Notes under the pieces: generated by a model
Databases searched by the model: none
Told to the model about the DNA's origin: nothing
Seen by the model: the letters and a program-made list of their open reading frames with translations, nothing else
Made by a program: the position numbers and the translations under genes
NCBI RefSeq assembly: GCF_004348975.1
Contig: NZ_SMFP01000002.1
Coordinates: 1 to 64,000, forward strand
DNA from: Antarcticimicrobium sediminis
GTDB taxonomy: Bacteria; Pseudomonadota; Alphaproteobacteria; Rhodobacterales; Rhodobacteraceae
Length of the DNA: 64,000 bases
Direction: 5' to 3'
Shown here: piece by piece, positions 54,104 to 62,482 of the stretch
How positions within the stretch are numbered: the stretch's first letter is position 1
Layout of the letters: each line of letters begins with the position of its first letter

Positions 54104-54628
54104 ATGCTGGGCTATGTGGTGGCAGACGGGCAGGGGGCCGCGGATCTGGTGATCCGGCAGGTGGCCGAGCGGCTGCGCGCGCAAGGCGTGCATCTGGCCG
54201 GGGCGGTGCAGGTCAACAGCGACACCGAAATCGAAACGGGCGCAGACGTCAGATGCGAGATGGATCTGCATATCCTGTCGCGTGACACGGTGGTACGCAT
54301 CAGCCAAAGCCTCGGGGCGTTGTCGCGCGGCTGTCGGCTGGACCCGGGCGGGCTGGAACGCGCGGTCGGGCTGGTGGCCCATGCGCTGGCCGAGGGGCCG
54401 GAACTGCTGATCGTCAACAAATACGGCAAGCAGGAGATCGAGGGCCGCGGATTTCGCCCCCTGATCGGCGAGGCGCTGGCCGCAGGTATCCCGGTGCTGA
54501 CGGCGGTCAACCGGGACAATGTGGCGCAATTCCGCCTCTTTGCCGAGGATCTGGCCGAACCGCTCCCCGGTGAGGCGCAGGCGGTGTTCGAGTGGTGCAT
54601 GGCGCGGCGGGCGGTGCCTGCGGGCTGA
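54104..54628 (+). CDS. DUF2478 protein of molybdenum/tungsten loci
   Basis: A 174-residue protein starting at ATG 54104 after AAGGGG. GYVVADGQGAADLVIRQVAERLRAQG at the start and ELLIVNKYGKQEIEGRGFRPLIGEAL with VLTAVNRDN at the end match DUF2478, a nucleoside-triphosphatase-like family found beside molybdate/tungstate genes. An exact role is unknown. It faces away from fdhD with a very short gap and precedes tupB by 114 bp, in which the palindromic operator sites lie. Confidence 0.75.
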   Translation: MLGYVVADGQGAADLVIRQVAERLRAQGVHLAGAVQVNSDTEIETGADVRCEMDLHILSRDTVVRISQSLGALSRGCRLDPGGLERAVGLVAHALAEGPELLIVNKYGKQEIEGRGFRPLIGEALAAGIPVLTAVNRDNVAQFRLFAEDLAEPLPGEAQAVFEWCMARRAVPAG

Positions 54629-54641
54629 GCGGACCGGGCGG

Positions 54642-54654
54642 GGACAATTTGTCC
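54642..54654. promoter_or_regulatory. Palindromic site GGACAATTTGTCC before tupB
   Basis: A perfect 13-bp palindrome, GGACAATTTGTCC, lies 89 bp before the tupB start. The same 13 bases occur at 61771-61783 in the formate dehydrogenase accessory promoter region. It is a candidate operator for a shared regulator. Confidence 0.6.
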
Positions 54655-54672
54655 GCCCCCTTTGCGGCGAAC

Positions 54673-54685
54673 CCTCAATTTGTCC
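54673..54685. promoter_or_regulatory. Second, degenerate copy of the palindromic site
   Basis: CCTCAATTTGTCC keeps the right half and centre of GGACAATTTGTCC. Its centre is 31 bp from the first site, close to three helical turns, so a regulator could bind both on one face of the DNA. Confidence 0.45.
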
Positions 54686-54742
54686 GTTTCGATGCCCCGC
54701 CGCGTATGTAATCTGCTGCAGAACGAGACGGAACACTCTGTA

Positions 54743-55447
54743 ATGAATGACATTCTTCAGGGATTGGCGCGTGCGGCCAAATTGGTGGTGACGCTGAATG
54801 CCGACCTTGTGGAGATCACCCTGCTGTCGTTGCAGGTCAGTCTTGGCGCGGCGGTGATCGGCTCGGCCATCGGGTTGCCATTGGGGGCGTGGTTGGCGAT
54901 CAACCGCTTTCCGGCGCGGCGCATGGTCATCGCGCTGCTCAACGCGCTGATGGGGCTGCCGCCGGTGGTGGTTGGCTTGTTCGTCTATGTGTTGTTCTCC
55001 CGTTCTGGGCCGCTCGGGGTGCTGGGGCTGCTGTTCACGCCGACCGCGATGGTGATCGCGCAGGTCATCATCATCACGCCGATCATCGCTTCGGTTGCGC
55101 ATCAGGCCATCCGCGAACTTTGGGCCGATTACCATGATCTGCTGATCTCGCTTGAGACCACGCACAGCCAACGCATCGCCACCTTGCTTTGGGATGGGCG
55201 GCGGGCGCTGATGACGGCCTCGCTTGCCGGGTTTGGCCGCGGTATTGGCGAGGTGGGGGCGATCATGATCGTGGGCGGCAATATCGACCATGCCACCCGG
55301 GTGCTGACCACTGCCATCGCGTTGGAAACCGGAAAGGGCGAATTCGACATGGCGCTGGCGCTGGGCTTCGTGCTGATCGGGTTGGCCATCGCGGTAAATC
55401 TGACGCTGCATATGCTGTCGCGCACCGAAAGGGGATCAAGATGGTGA
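54743..55447 (+). CDS. tupB: TupB: tungstate ABC transporter permease
   Basis: The 234-residue permease starts at ATG 54743 (MNDILQGLARAAKLV) and has about six spans. MGLPPVVVGLFVYVLFSRSGPLG and the coupling segment ATLLWDGRRALMTASLAGFGRGIGEVGAIMIVGGNI are TupB/ModB-type. It works with TupC and TupA to import tungstate, which would supply a W- or Mo-dependent formate dehydrogenase. It overlaps tupC by seven bases. Confidence 0.85.
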   Translation: MNDILQGLARAAKLVVTLNADLVEITLLSLQVSLGAAVIGSAIGLPLGAWLAINRFPARRMVIALLNALMGLPPVVVGLFVYVLFSRSGPLGVLGLLFTPTAMVIAQVIIITPIIASVAHQAIRELWADYHDLLISLETTHSQRIATLLWDGRRALMTASLAGFGRGIGEVGAIMIVGGNIDHATRVLTTAIALETGKGEFDMALALGFVLIGLAIAVNLTLHMLSRTERGSRW

Positions 55448-56151
55448 ACCCGATGATGGTGCTCGACAAGGTCGAGCTGCGCCGGGGCGGGCGGGTCATC
55501 GTCGGCCCGATATCGCTGGGCCTGCGTGACGCGGGGGTGACCATGGCGATGGGCCCGAACGGCGCTGGCAAGACCACGCTGCTGCGCGCGCTGCATGGGT
55601 TGGAGCGGGTGTCATCGGGGCAGATCCGCTGGGCCGAGAGCGCCGAGGCGCTGCGTGCGCGGCAGGCTTTCGTGTTTCAGACGCCGATCCTGATGCGTCG
55701 CTCCGTGCTTGACAGTATCGCCTATCCGCTTCGGCTCAAGGGGGTGTCGCGGGGCGAGGCGCGCGAGCGCGCGGCGGCCTGCGCCGAAACCGTCGGCCTG
55801 CGGGTTCGTCTGAAAAAGGACGCGAGCACCCTGTCCGGGGGCGAAAAGCAGAAAATGGCGCTGGCGCGGGCGCTGATCACGGAGCCGGCGCTGCTGTTTC
55901 TGGACGAGCCTTCGGCCAATCTCGACGGTCGTTCGACCCGAGAGATCGAAGAGATCCTGACCCATATCCGCGCCGGCGGCACGCGGATCGTGATGTCGAC
56001 CCACGATATCGGACAGGCCAGACGTCTGGCCGATGAGGTGGTGTTTCTGCATGACGGGAGACTTGTCGAACAGGCCTCCAGCGCGGCCTTTTTCGACGCG
56101 CCGCAAAGCAACCAAGCCTATGCCTATTTACAGGGAGATATCGTGATATGA
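55441..56151 (+). CDS. tupC: TupC: tungstate ABC transporter ATP-binding protein
   Basis: A 236-residue ATPase with Walker A GPNGAGKTT near residue 39, Q-loop VFQTPILMRRSV, signature LSGGEKQKMALARAL, Walker B LLFLDEPSANLD and switch His in STHDIGQA. It overlaps tupB by seven and tupA by four bases. No molybdate-binding TOBE domain is present, in agreement with the short TupC type. Confidence 0.9.
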   Translation: MVNPMMVLDKVELRRGGRVIVGPISLGLRDAGVTMAMGPNGAGKTTLLRALHGLERVSSGQIRWAESAEALRARQAFVFQTPILMRRSVLDSIAYPLRLKGVSRGEARERAAACAETVGLRVRLKKDASTLSGGEKQKMALARALITEPALLFLDEPSANLDGRSTREIEEILTHIRAGGTRIVMSTHDIGQARRLADEVVFLHDGRLVEQASSAAFFDAPQSNQAYAYLQGDIVI

Positions 56152-56951
56152 CGTTCAAGACCCTTCTCGCCGCGGCGCTTTCCGCGGTCTTCGCCGTCGC
56201 GGCGCAAGCGCAGGACATGAAGATGTCGGTGACGACCTCGTTCGCCAACTCTGGCCTTGCCGACGTGCTGCTGCCCGAGATCAAGAAAGACACCGGCATC
56301 AACGTGCAACTGCTGATCGTGGGTACCGGTCAGGCGCTCAAGCTTGGCGCGCAGGGCGATGTGGATGCGGTTCTGGTTCACGCCAAGGCGGCCGAACTGG
56401 CGTGGTTGGCCGAGGGCAATGGCACCCATCGCCGCGAGATCATGTATAATGATTTCATCTTTGTCGGACCTTCGGATGATCCGGCCGGGGTCGCCAAGGC
56501 CGACAGGGCGACCGACGCGCTAAGCGCCATTGCCGAGGCAAAGGCCCCCTTTGTCAGCCGTGGCGACAACAGCGGCACCCACAAGATGGAGCTACGCCTG
56601 TGGGACGCGGCCGGGATCGCGCCGCAGGGCGATTGGTATCGTGCGGTCGGTCAGGGCATGGGCGCGGCGCTGAACACCGCATCGGGGATGAACGCCTATC
56701 TCATGTCGGATCGCGCCAGCTGGCTGAAATTCGCCAACAAGGGCGATCTGAAACTGGTCTATGAGGGCGACCCGATCCTGTTCAACCAATATGCCTATAT
56801 GCCGGTGAACCCCACGAAACACCCGCATGCGAAAAACGATCTGGCCAATACGCTCGAAGCCTGGCTGGTCAGCGATCGCGCCAAGGAACTGATCGACGGC
56901 TATACGCTGAACGGTGAAAAGCTGTTTACCTTCAACGCCACGGTCGATTGA
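56148..56951 (+). CDS. tupA: TupA: tungstate-binding periplasmic protein
   Basis: The 267-residue protein has a signal peptide (MTFKTLLAAALSAVFAVAAQAQ) and the TupA oxyanion motif VTTSFANSGLADVLLPE, with VDAVLVHAKAAE, MYNDFIFVGP and SRGDNSGTHKMELRLW as further family marks. TupA binds tungstate much more tightly than molybdate. A strong terminator follows, ending the DUF2478/tupBCA unit. Confidence 0.9.
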   Translation: MTFKTLLAAALSAVFAVAAQAQDMKMSVTTSFANSGLADVLLPEIKKDTGINVQLLIVGTGQALKLGAQGDVDAVLVHAKAAELAWLAEGNGTHRREIMYNDFIFVGPSDDPAGVAKADRATDALSAIAEAKAPFVSRGDNSGTHKMELRLWDAAGIAPQGDWYRAVGQGMGAALNTASGMNAYLMSDRASWLKFANKGDLKLVYEGDPILFNQYAYMPVNPTKHPHAKNDLANTLEAWLVSDRAKELIDGYTLNGEKLFTFNATVD

Positions 56952-56971
56952 TCCCGCATCACCCGGTCAAA

Positions 56972-57009
56972 GGGCGCGCGCCGGACCCCGGCGGGCGCCC
57001 GTTTTGTTT
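56972..57009 (+). terminator. Intrinsic terminator after tupA
   Basis: GGGCGC...GCCGG pairs with CCGGC...GCGCCC around an ACC loop, followed by GTTTTGTTT, a GC-rich stem with a T tract. It lies between the convergent tupA and DUF6505 genes and could end transcription of both. Confidence 0.85.
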
Positions 57010-57045
57010 GTCAGACGTCATGTGCAAGGCGTTATCCTAAAGGCG

Positions 57046-57525
57046 TCACTCGTCCAGCGTGCCGTGGATGGCGAATTGATCCAGCCCGGCCTCGGTCGCC
57101 TCGATAAAGCGATACTCCTCGCGCACCCCGGCGCTGGTCAGCTCGCGCCGCACGGTCAACACCGTGTTGGCGTCATGCTCCGCACAGAGCTCGGCCATGT
57201 GTTTCAGCTCATCATGGGCGACTGGCAAGGCGGCCTCAAGCGCGGGCGCGCCATAGATCTCGATGAAATGGCGGGCCAGTTGATCGGCCAGCGCATCGAG
57301 CTCGGGTGGCTCGATCCGGGTGACGGCGACAAAGGTGACCCGTCCGAAGGTCTCGACGCCGAGCCAGCCGTTGGCAAAGGCCTGCCGTGCCTTGCCGGTC
57401 AGATCGGCCTCGCTCCAGTTGGAGAATTCAAATCCGCCGCTGATTGCCCATTCCCCGGTGCGGGCGGGCAGGTGGAACACATTGCGGTCGCTTTCGTCGA
57501 AATGGATGGCTCGGGCCAGCAACAT
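57046..57525 (-). CDS. DUF6505 protein, formate-dehydrogenase locus
   Basis: A 159-residue soluble protein matching the DUF6505 type: ARAIHFDESDRNVFHLPARTGEWAISGGFEF at the start and TREL-like VRRELTSAGVREEYRFIEAT near the end. It has one Cys (ELCAEHDANTV). These proteins occur next to formate dehydrogenase accessory genes in Rhodobacteraceae but have no known activity. It is the last gene of the leftward accessory operon, four bases after the lipoate-ligase-like gene. Confidence 0.7.
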   Translation of the reverse strand: MLLARAIHFDESDRNVFHLPARTGEWAISGGFEFSNWSEADLTGKARQAFANGWLGVETFGRVTFVAVTRIEPPELDALADQLARHFIEIYGAPALEAALPVAHDELKHMAELCAEHDANTVLTVRRELTSAGVREEYRFIEATEAGLDQFAIHGTLDE

Positions 57526-57529
57526 GGGA

Positions 57530-58264
57530 TCAAACCTCTTCCAGAAGGGTGCTCAGCGAGATCAGGCGGGTATCGCCGGTATCCGGTTTCAACACCATGC
57601 CGAAATCCTCGTCCACGCCCAGAAAGGTGCCCTGCGGCCGCTCGTCAGACAGCGGTACGGTGACCGTCTCGCCCAGTTTCCACACCAGCCCCTTCCATTC
57701 GCGGTACAGGGCGGCGCGGCCCTTTGCGCTGTCCAACTCATGCAGCCAGACAAGGCTGTGGCGCGCCCAGGCTTCCAGCAGGGCGAGGGGATCGATATCG
57801 CCGCAGCCCTCCTGCGCCAGCGCGGTCCAGTCCGGCGTTTGCCCCGGCTCAAGGTCGTCGCCGTCGGGCAGGGTCAGCGTCAGGTCCAGCCCGATCACCA
57901 TCCAGTCGGGCGTGGCGGCCGGGTCACGCGGGCTGGCGCTCACATGCAGCCCGCCACAATGCCCGCCGTTCAGGCGAATGCCGCCGGTCCATTCCAGATG
58001 CACGGCGGTTTCCGGCGGGGCGAGCGCGCCGATGGCGTTCTGCAACCCGACGCCACAGGCGCAAAAGGCGGCCATGGCGCTGTGCAGCGGCTCTTCCGGG
58101 GCCAGCACCAGCGCCGCGCGCAGCCGCTCCTCGGTCAGGGACCAAGGCAACAGCCCGGCATCGGTGCCGCGCGCGGCCTCGGTACAGGCGATGGTGAAGG
58201 GATTCGCCGGACCAGCCGCCAACCCCTTCATCAAGGGCGGAAATTGCGGCGTCAGAAGGATCAT
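57530..58264 (-). CDS. Biotin/lipoate protein ligase-like protein (DUF4444 type)
   Basis: The 244-residue protein has a biotin/lipoate-ligase-like core with LEWTGGIRLNGGHCGGLHVSAS where ligases have their adenylate-binding GRxR-like region and conserved Lys; the usual Lys is not obvious. The C-terminal part (about 165-244) includes VWLHELDSAKGRAALYREWKGL and a SH3-like tail with GTFLGVDEDFGMVL. It may attach a group to, or bind, a formate dehydrogenase component. It overlaps the mrp stop by four bases. Confidence 0.7.
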   Translation of the reverse strand: MILLTPQFPPLMKGLAAGPANPFTIACTEAARGTDAGLLPWSLTEERLRAALVLAPEEPLHSAMAAFCACGVGLQNAIGALAPPETAVHLEWTGGIRLNGGHCGGLHVSASPRDPAATPDWMVIGLDLTLTLPDGDDLEPGQTPDWTALAQEGCGDIDPLALLEAWARHSLVWLHELDSAKGRAALYREWKGLVWKLGETVTVPLSDERPQGTFLGVDEDFGMVLKPDTGDTRLISLSTLLEEV

Positions 58265-59328
58265 GCCCGCCCCTCGGCGATCAGGTTTCGGGCCAGTGCG
58301 CGAAACGCCTGCGCCGGGGCAGAGTCCGGTTGCGACACCACGATCGGCGCGCCGCCGTCAGAGGTGGTGCGGATGTTGATGTCCAGCGGCAGTTCGGCCA
58401 ACAGCGGCACGCCCATCTTTTCGGCCTCGGCCGCCACGCCGCCATGACCAAAGATATGTTCGACATGGCCGCAGTTGGAGCAGACATGCATGCTCATGTT
58501 CTCGATCAGGCCAAAGATCGGGGTCTTGAGCTTGTTGAACATGTCGATCCCCTTGCGCGCATCCAGAAGCGCCACGTCCTGCGGGGTCGAAACCATGATC
58601 GCGCCGTCCAGATGGGTTTTCTGCGCCAACGTCATCTGCACGTCGCCGGTGCCCGGCGGCAGATCGACGATCAGCACATCAAGCGCGCCCCATTGCACCT
58701 GAAACAGCATTTGCTGCAGCGCGCCCATCAACATCGGTCCGCGCCAGACCACGGCCTCGTTCTCCTGCGTCAGCAGGCCCAGCGACATCAAGGTGACCCC
58801 GTGGTTGCGCAGCGGCAGGATGGTCTTGCCATCGGGCGAGGCGGGCCGCCCCGACACCCCCAGCATACGCGGCTGCGACGGCCCGTAGATATCGGCGTCG
58901 AGCAGCCCCACCCTGCGACCCTCGGCGGCCAGCGCGCAGGCGAGGTTGGCCGAGACGGTGGATTTCCCGACCCCGCCCTTGCCCGAGGCGATGGCGATGA
59001 TCCGCTCGACCCCGGGCACCTTTTCGGGGCCGCCGGGCTTGGGGTGGCCACCGATCTTCAGATCCGGCGGCTTGGGCGCGCTGGCATGGGCGGTCAGCAC
59101 GGCCGAAACCTGCGCCACCCCCGGCAGCGCCTTAACCTTGGCCTCGGCCTCGGCAAGGGTCGGTTCCATCCGGGCGGCGCGGGCCGGGTCGGTCTCCAGT
59201 ACAAAGCGCACGGTGCCACCCTCAACCGTCAGCGCCCGCACCATGCCGGCGGTGACGATATCCTTGCCGCCGACCGGGTCGATGATCCCGCGCAGGGCCC
59301 CCAGAACGTCTTCGCGGGTTGCGCTCAT
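58261..59328 (-). CDS. Mrp/ApbC-type P-loop ATPase (iron-sulphur carrier)
   Basis: A 355-residue protein with an N-terminal MIP18-like domain (about 1-85) and a deviant Walker A GKGGVGKST near 118. DADIYGPSQPRML, DLPPGTGDVQMTLAQ and the C-terminal CSNCGH, which bridges an Fe-S cluster between two subunits, are typical of ApbC/Mrp. It probably transfers Fe-S clusters; in this operon the client is likely the 656-aa ferredoxin-like protein or formate dehydrogenase. Start and stop both overlap neighbours by four bases. Confidence 0.9.
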   Translation of the reverse strand: MSATREDVLGALRGIIDPVGGKDIVTAGMVRALTVEGGTVRFVLETDPARAARMEPTLAEAEAKVKALPGVAQVSAVLTAHASAPKPPDLKIGGHPKPGGPEKVPGVERIIAIASGKGGVGKSTVSANLACALAAEGRRVGLLDADIYGPSQPRMLGVSGRPASPDGKTILPLRNHGVTLMSLGLLTQENEAVVWRGPMLMGALQQMLFQVQWGALDVLIVDLPPGTGDVQMTLAQKTHLDGAIMVSTPQDVALLDARKGIDMFNKLKTPIFGLIENMSMHVCSNCGHVEHIFGHGGVAAEAEKMGVPLLAELPLDINIRTTSDGGAPIVVSQPDSAPAQAFRALARNLIAEGRA

Positions 59329-59525
59329 GCTGCGGGGCCCTCGATTTCACCTTCGACCACATGCTCCATGTCCAACCCTTCGATGGTCAGAACCATGCGG
59401 ATCGGGTGCGCCTTGCCCGCGGCCTCTGGCCCGGCCTTGCGCATGGCCTCTTCAATCGCCTGTTGCGAGGTGACCCCGACTTGTTTCAGGAACTTTCGCA
59501 TCGACATGTTGAGTTTGTCATCCAT
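59325..59525 (-). CDS. DUF6494 small protein
   Basis: A 66-residue protein (MDDKLNMSMRKFLKQVGVTSQQAIEEA...) that matches DUF6494. It is mixed-charge and helical in its first half, with a strand-like IRMVLTIEGLDMEH. Members accompany mrp and formate dehydrogenase accessory genes in alphaproteobacteria. Function unknown. It overlaps mrp by ATGA. Confidence 0.75.
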   Translation of the reverse strand: MDDKLNMSMRKFLKQVGVTSQQAIEEAMRKAGPEAAGKAHPIRMVLTIEGLDMEHVVEGEIEGPAA

Positions 59526-59597
59526 CGGAGACTCCTGTGGTTGGTGGTGATGGGTGCCGCCCGGGGCGGTGGTGTCCTTGGCTTGTCAGAGCGCGCC

Positions 59598-61568
59598 TCA
59601 ATGATCGCGGCGCTGGCCGAAATAATCCTCGGTGGTGCGCACGCGGGGACGCTCGCGCGAGGCCATGGGGTTGTTGTCCTTGTGGTACTGCGCCTTGATG
59701 CGGCAGTCGTCGCACATCTGGATCAGGCGTTCCGTCCCGTTTCCCGAGAACATCGCGTGCTTGCCGGCGAGCGTTGCGACGATCTTTTCAACGGTCGATT
59801 TCACGCCAAAGGCAGCGCCACATTCGATGCAGCAAAACGGCTCTTCCTCGTTCAGAACCCGCTGCGACATCGCCGCGTCGGTGGGATCGAACCGCGGCTC
59901 CAGCGTGATTGCGCTTTCCGGGCAGATGGTTGCGCAGATCCCGCATTGCAGGCAGGCGTCCTCCTGAAACCTCAGTTGCGGCAGGTCGGGGTTATCCAGC
60001 AGCGCCCCGGACGGGCAAAGCGAGACGCAGGACAGGCACAGCGTGCATTTGTCGCCATCCACCAGTACCGCGCCATAGGGCGCGCCGACCGGCAGCGGAA
60101 CCGGGGTGTCCTGTTGCGGCATCAGCGTTCTGGCGGCCAGCCGCGCAACCTGACGGCGGTCCCCCATCAGCAGGACGGGGGCGATATCCGTGGCGCTGTC
60201 GGCGGCGCTGGAGGTCTGGGCATAAAGCGCATCGCTCATGGCGTCGGGCGTGTCTACGTCCAGCAGGGCGACGCGATCCCCTGCGCCCATGGCGGCGGCC
60301 AGCGCGATTTCATAAGTGATCGGGTCGCGCTCGCTGCGCGGGCTTGGCAGGATGTCGACCCCGGCAAAGCCCGAGGCCAGCGCGGCCAATATCTCCGCAT
60401 GGCCAAACCCGGCCAGCGCGGGCACCGCCAGCGGGATCACATCGGCGGGCAAACCGCGCCCGAATCGGGCCGAAAGCGCGATCATCTCGGCGCCGTGGTC
60501 CTCGTCATGCACCAGCAGATGCGGGGCGCTGCCCCCGGCGGCGCGAAAGGCCTCGGACAGGGTGCGGATGCGGGCGATCAGATGCGCGACCGGCGGCGCG
60601 TCATACTTGATCGCGCCCGAGGGACAGAGCGAGGAACAGGCGCCGCAGCCCGCGCAGATCATCGGATCGACGGTGACACTGTCGCCTGCAGGCGAGAAGG
60701 CCCCGGTCGGGCAGATGTCGAGACAGCGCGTACAACCGACCTGACCGGCGCGCGAATGGGCGCACAGATGCTCCTCCAGTGTCAGGAAAAGCGTCTTTTC
60801 AAAGGTCCCGACCATCTGCGCGATCTCGAATACCGCCTCCGCGATCGCCGTGGCGCTGCCCGGATCGGCGCGCAGATAACCGTCGCGCTTGTGCGGGGCG
60901 GGAAACAGCGGCGTGGTCCCGGACAGATCAAGGATCAGGTCGCAGAGCGTTTCTGCCCCGTCGCGCGGCGCAGTGAGGGAAAAGTCGCCGCGCCCGCCGG
61001 GCTCCACGATCCGCAGCCGGTCCAGCCGCAGGGTGAAATTGCCGAAACTGCCCTGCGCCCGCTTCAGATCGCCCGTGATCACCTCATAGCGGCGCGACAG
61101 CGGCAGATCCTCGGTGCCGTCAAGCAGCAACACGGTCACCGCCAGCGTATCGGCCAACCGCTCGGCCGCGGGCAGGGCGACACGGGCCGGGCCGATGATC
61201 AGGCAGAGCCCGTCAGAGGTGACGTCGATCGTCTTGACCGGCGGCGGGGCCAGCCGGGCCTCGGCGATCAGGGCGGACATTTTGGCCGTGCTGTCGCCGT
61301 CCTCGCTCCAGCCGGCGCGATCCCGGATGTCGACACAAAGCGGCGCGGGGCGCTCCAGTTCGGCGGCCAGTTCCTCAAACCGTGGCGCTTCCTGAGCACA
61401 GGCAATGACAACGTCGCCGTCGCTGATCGCCTTGGCGGCACTGTCGATTGCGCGGGTGCACAAAGCGGTGTGGACGCGGGAACAGGGCAGGCCGGTCGCA
61501 TGGCTCAAAGCCGCGCGATCCACGGATTGACTGCCAAGACAATCACATAAAATCAGTTGCTTAGTCAT
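59598..61568 (-). CDS. Multi-cluster 4Fe-4S ferredoxin-type protein of the FDH locus
   Basis: A 656-residue cytoplasmic protein from ATG 61568 with a clear GGAGAGG site. Four ferredoxin motifs are seen: CTRCLDICP near 277, CAGCGACSSLCP near 303, CTLCLSCVSLCP near 506 and CLQCGICATICP near 538, together with more Cys at the N-terminus (LCDCLGS), CCIECGAAF and MCDDCR. It thus could bind four or more clusters and transfer electrons to or from formate dehydrogenase or its assembly. It is the first gene of the leftward accessory operon and divergent from DUF3305, with operator-like palindromes in the 350 bp between. Confidence 0.85.
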   Translation of the reverse strand: MTKQLILCDCLGSQSVDRAALSHATGLPCSRVHTALCTRAIDSAAKAISDGDVVIACAQEAPRFEELAAELERPAPLCVDIRDRAGWSEDGDSTAKMSALIAEARLAPPPVKTIDVTSDGLCLIIGPARVALPAAERLADTLAVTVLLLDGTEDLPLSRRYEVITGDLKRAQGSFGNFTLRLDRLRIVEPGGRGDFSLTAPRDGAETLCDLILDLSGTTPLFPAPHKRDGYLRADPGSATAIAEAVFEIAQMVGTFEKTLFLTLEEHLCAHSRAGQVGCTRCLDICPTGAFSPAGDSVTVDPMICAGCGACSSLCPSGAIKYDAPPVAHLIARIRTLSEAFRAAGGSAPHLLVHDEDHGAEMIALSARFGRGLPADVIPLAVPALAGFGHAEILAALASGFAGVDILPSPRSERDPITYEIALAAAMGAGDRVALLDVDTPDAMSDALYAQTSSAADSATDIAPVLLMGDRRQVARLAARTLMPQQDTPVPLPVGAPYGAVLVDGDKCTLCLSCVSLCPSGALLDNPDLPQLRFQEDACLQCGICATICPESAITLEPRFDPTDAAMSQRVLNEEEPFCCIECGAAFGVKSTVEKIVATLAGKHAMFSGNGTERLIQMCDDCRIKAQYHKDNNPMASRERPRVRTTEDYFGQRRDH

Positions 61569-61728
61569 GTGCCCCTCTCCCCGGTGCTGCGCCTTTGCTG
61601 TGACGGCGATGCGCTGGTGCGGCGCGATGCTAGGCACGAAACGTCACAGCCCGTAAAGCAGAAATGGGGTGATTCGTCGAATTTCGCCGGAATAATAGGT
61701 GACAAAAAGACATGGATTTGGGCGGTTG

Positions 61729-61741
61729 GGACAATTCGTCT
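61729..61741. promoter_or_regulatory. Imperfect palindromic site GGACAATTCGTCT
   Basis: Eleven of 13 positions equal the perfect site at 61771. The centres are 42 bp apart, about four helical turns, with a weaker half-like copy at 61744-61756 between them. Confidence 0.5.
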
Positions 61742-61770
61742 ATGCGACAATCTGGGGTACTGCCCAAAGT

Positions 61771-61783
61771 GGACAATTTGTCC
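61771..61783. promoter_or_regulatory. Perfect palindromic site GGACAATTTGTCC in the FDH promoter region
   Basis: Identical over 13 bases to the site before tupB at 54642-54654. It lies about 136 bp before DUF3305 and about 203 bp before the divergent ferredoxin-like gene start. Confidence 0.6.
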
Positions 61784-61918
61784 TGCCGTTTGCGGGTTTG
61801 AAGCGAAAAGCAGCGATTCGCCAAGTTTGCTGTTGGCGGCAGGGATGGGCTGTCGTCAATTAGGGGCGAGAGACTGGCGCGCTACGGAACGTCGAACGCG
61901 GGGGAGGCATCAGGACGA

Positions 61919-62482
61919 ATGGCTGTTATCTGCGAATCCATGCCTTTGGGCATTGTCGTTCGGAAAACGCCGGGGGTGACCCGGTGGCAGAAATGGTCGT
62001 GGAAAGTCGTTGCTGTCCTTCCCGGGGCGGGCCCCGCAGATTGGCGCGAATTGCGCCGCGAGGGGGAGGCGGCGGAATATCACGCCGCGACCCTGACCCT
62101 GACGTTGTATTCCTCGGATACCGAGGCCTATCTTGTCGCCCTCTCGGCCAAGACGCCGGGTCTCTATGTCGTTTTGGGGGACCAGACCGACCCCGAGGCG
62201 CAGATGCCTTGGCGGCCCGAGCTGGTGACGGTCTCGGCCTATGAGGGGCAGGGCTACGCCGAAAGCGGCGAGGGGCTGGTGGAACTGGTACCGATGCCGC
62301 TTGGGCTGATCGGCTGGGTGCGCGATTTCGTGGCCGAACATCATGTCGAAGAGGTCTTTATCAAGCGCAAGCGCGACCGCCAGCGGGTTGATCTGGTCGA
62401 GGACGGCAAGGGCGATCCGCGCATTCGCCAGATCAGCGATGTCTACCGCGCGCCGCGCGGGATCACCCGGGGGGATGGCTGA
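61919..62482 (+). CDS. DUF3305 protein, formate-dehydrogenase locus
   Basis: The 187-residue protein has PLGIVVRKTPGVTRWQKWSWKVVAVLPGA, the DUF3305 opening, and a C-terminal basic segment IKRKRDRQRVD. It is soluble and without Cys-rich motifs apart from one near the start. DUF3305 and DUF3306 genes pair beside formate dehydrogenase operons and are thought to help maturation. It ends one base into the DUF3306 start. Confidence 0.85.
   Translation: MAVICESMPLGIVVRKTPGVTRWQKWSWKVVAVLPGAGPADWRELRREGEAAEYHAATLTLTLYSSDTEAYLVALSAKTPGLYVVLGDQTDPEAQMPWRPELVTVSAYEGQGYAESGEGLVELVPMPLGLIGWVRDFVAEHHVEEVFIKRKRDRQRVDLVEDGKGDPRIRQISDVYRAPRGITRGDG

Larger units (their letters stand above)
61569..61918. promoter_or_regulatory. 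Divergent control region of the FDH accessory genes
   Basis: No gene is seen in these 350 bases between the ferredoxin-like gene and DUF3305. Three related sites occur: GGACAATTCGTCT (61729-61741), GCGACAATCTGGG (61744-61756) and the perfect GGACAATTTGTCC (61771-61783). Promoters for both directions must lie here. Confidence 0.6.

Noticed and set aside
59319-61550. 743-residue open frame opposite the ferredoxin-like gene
   Set aside because: Antisense shadow; lacks motifs, whereas the minus strand has four ferredoxin signatures.
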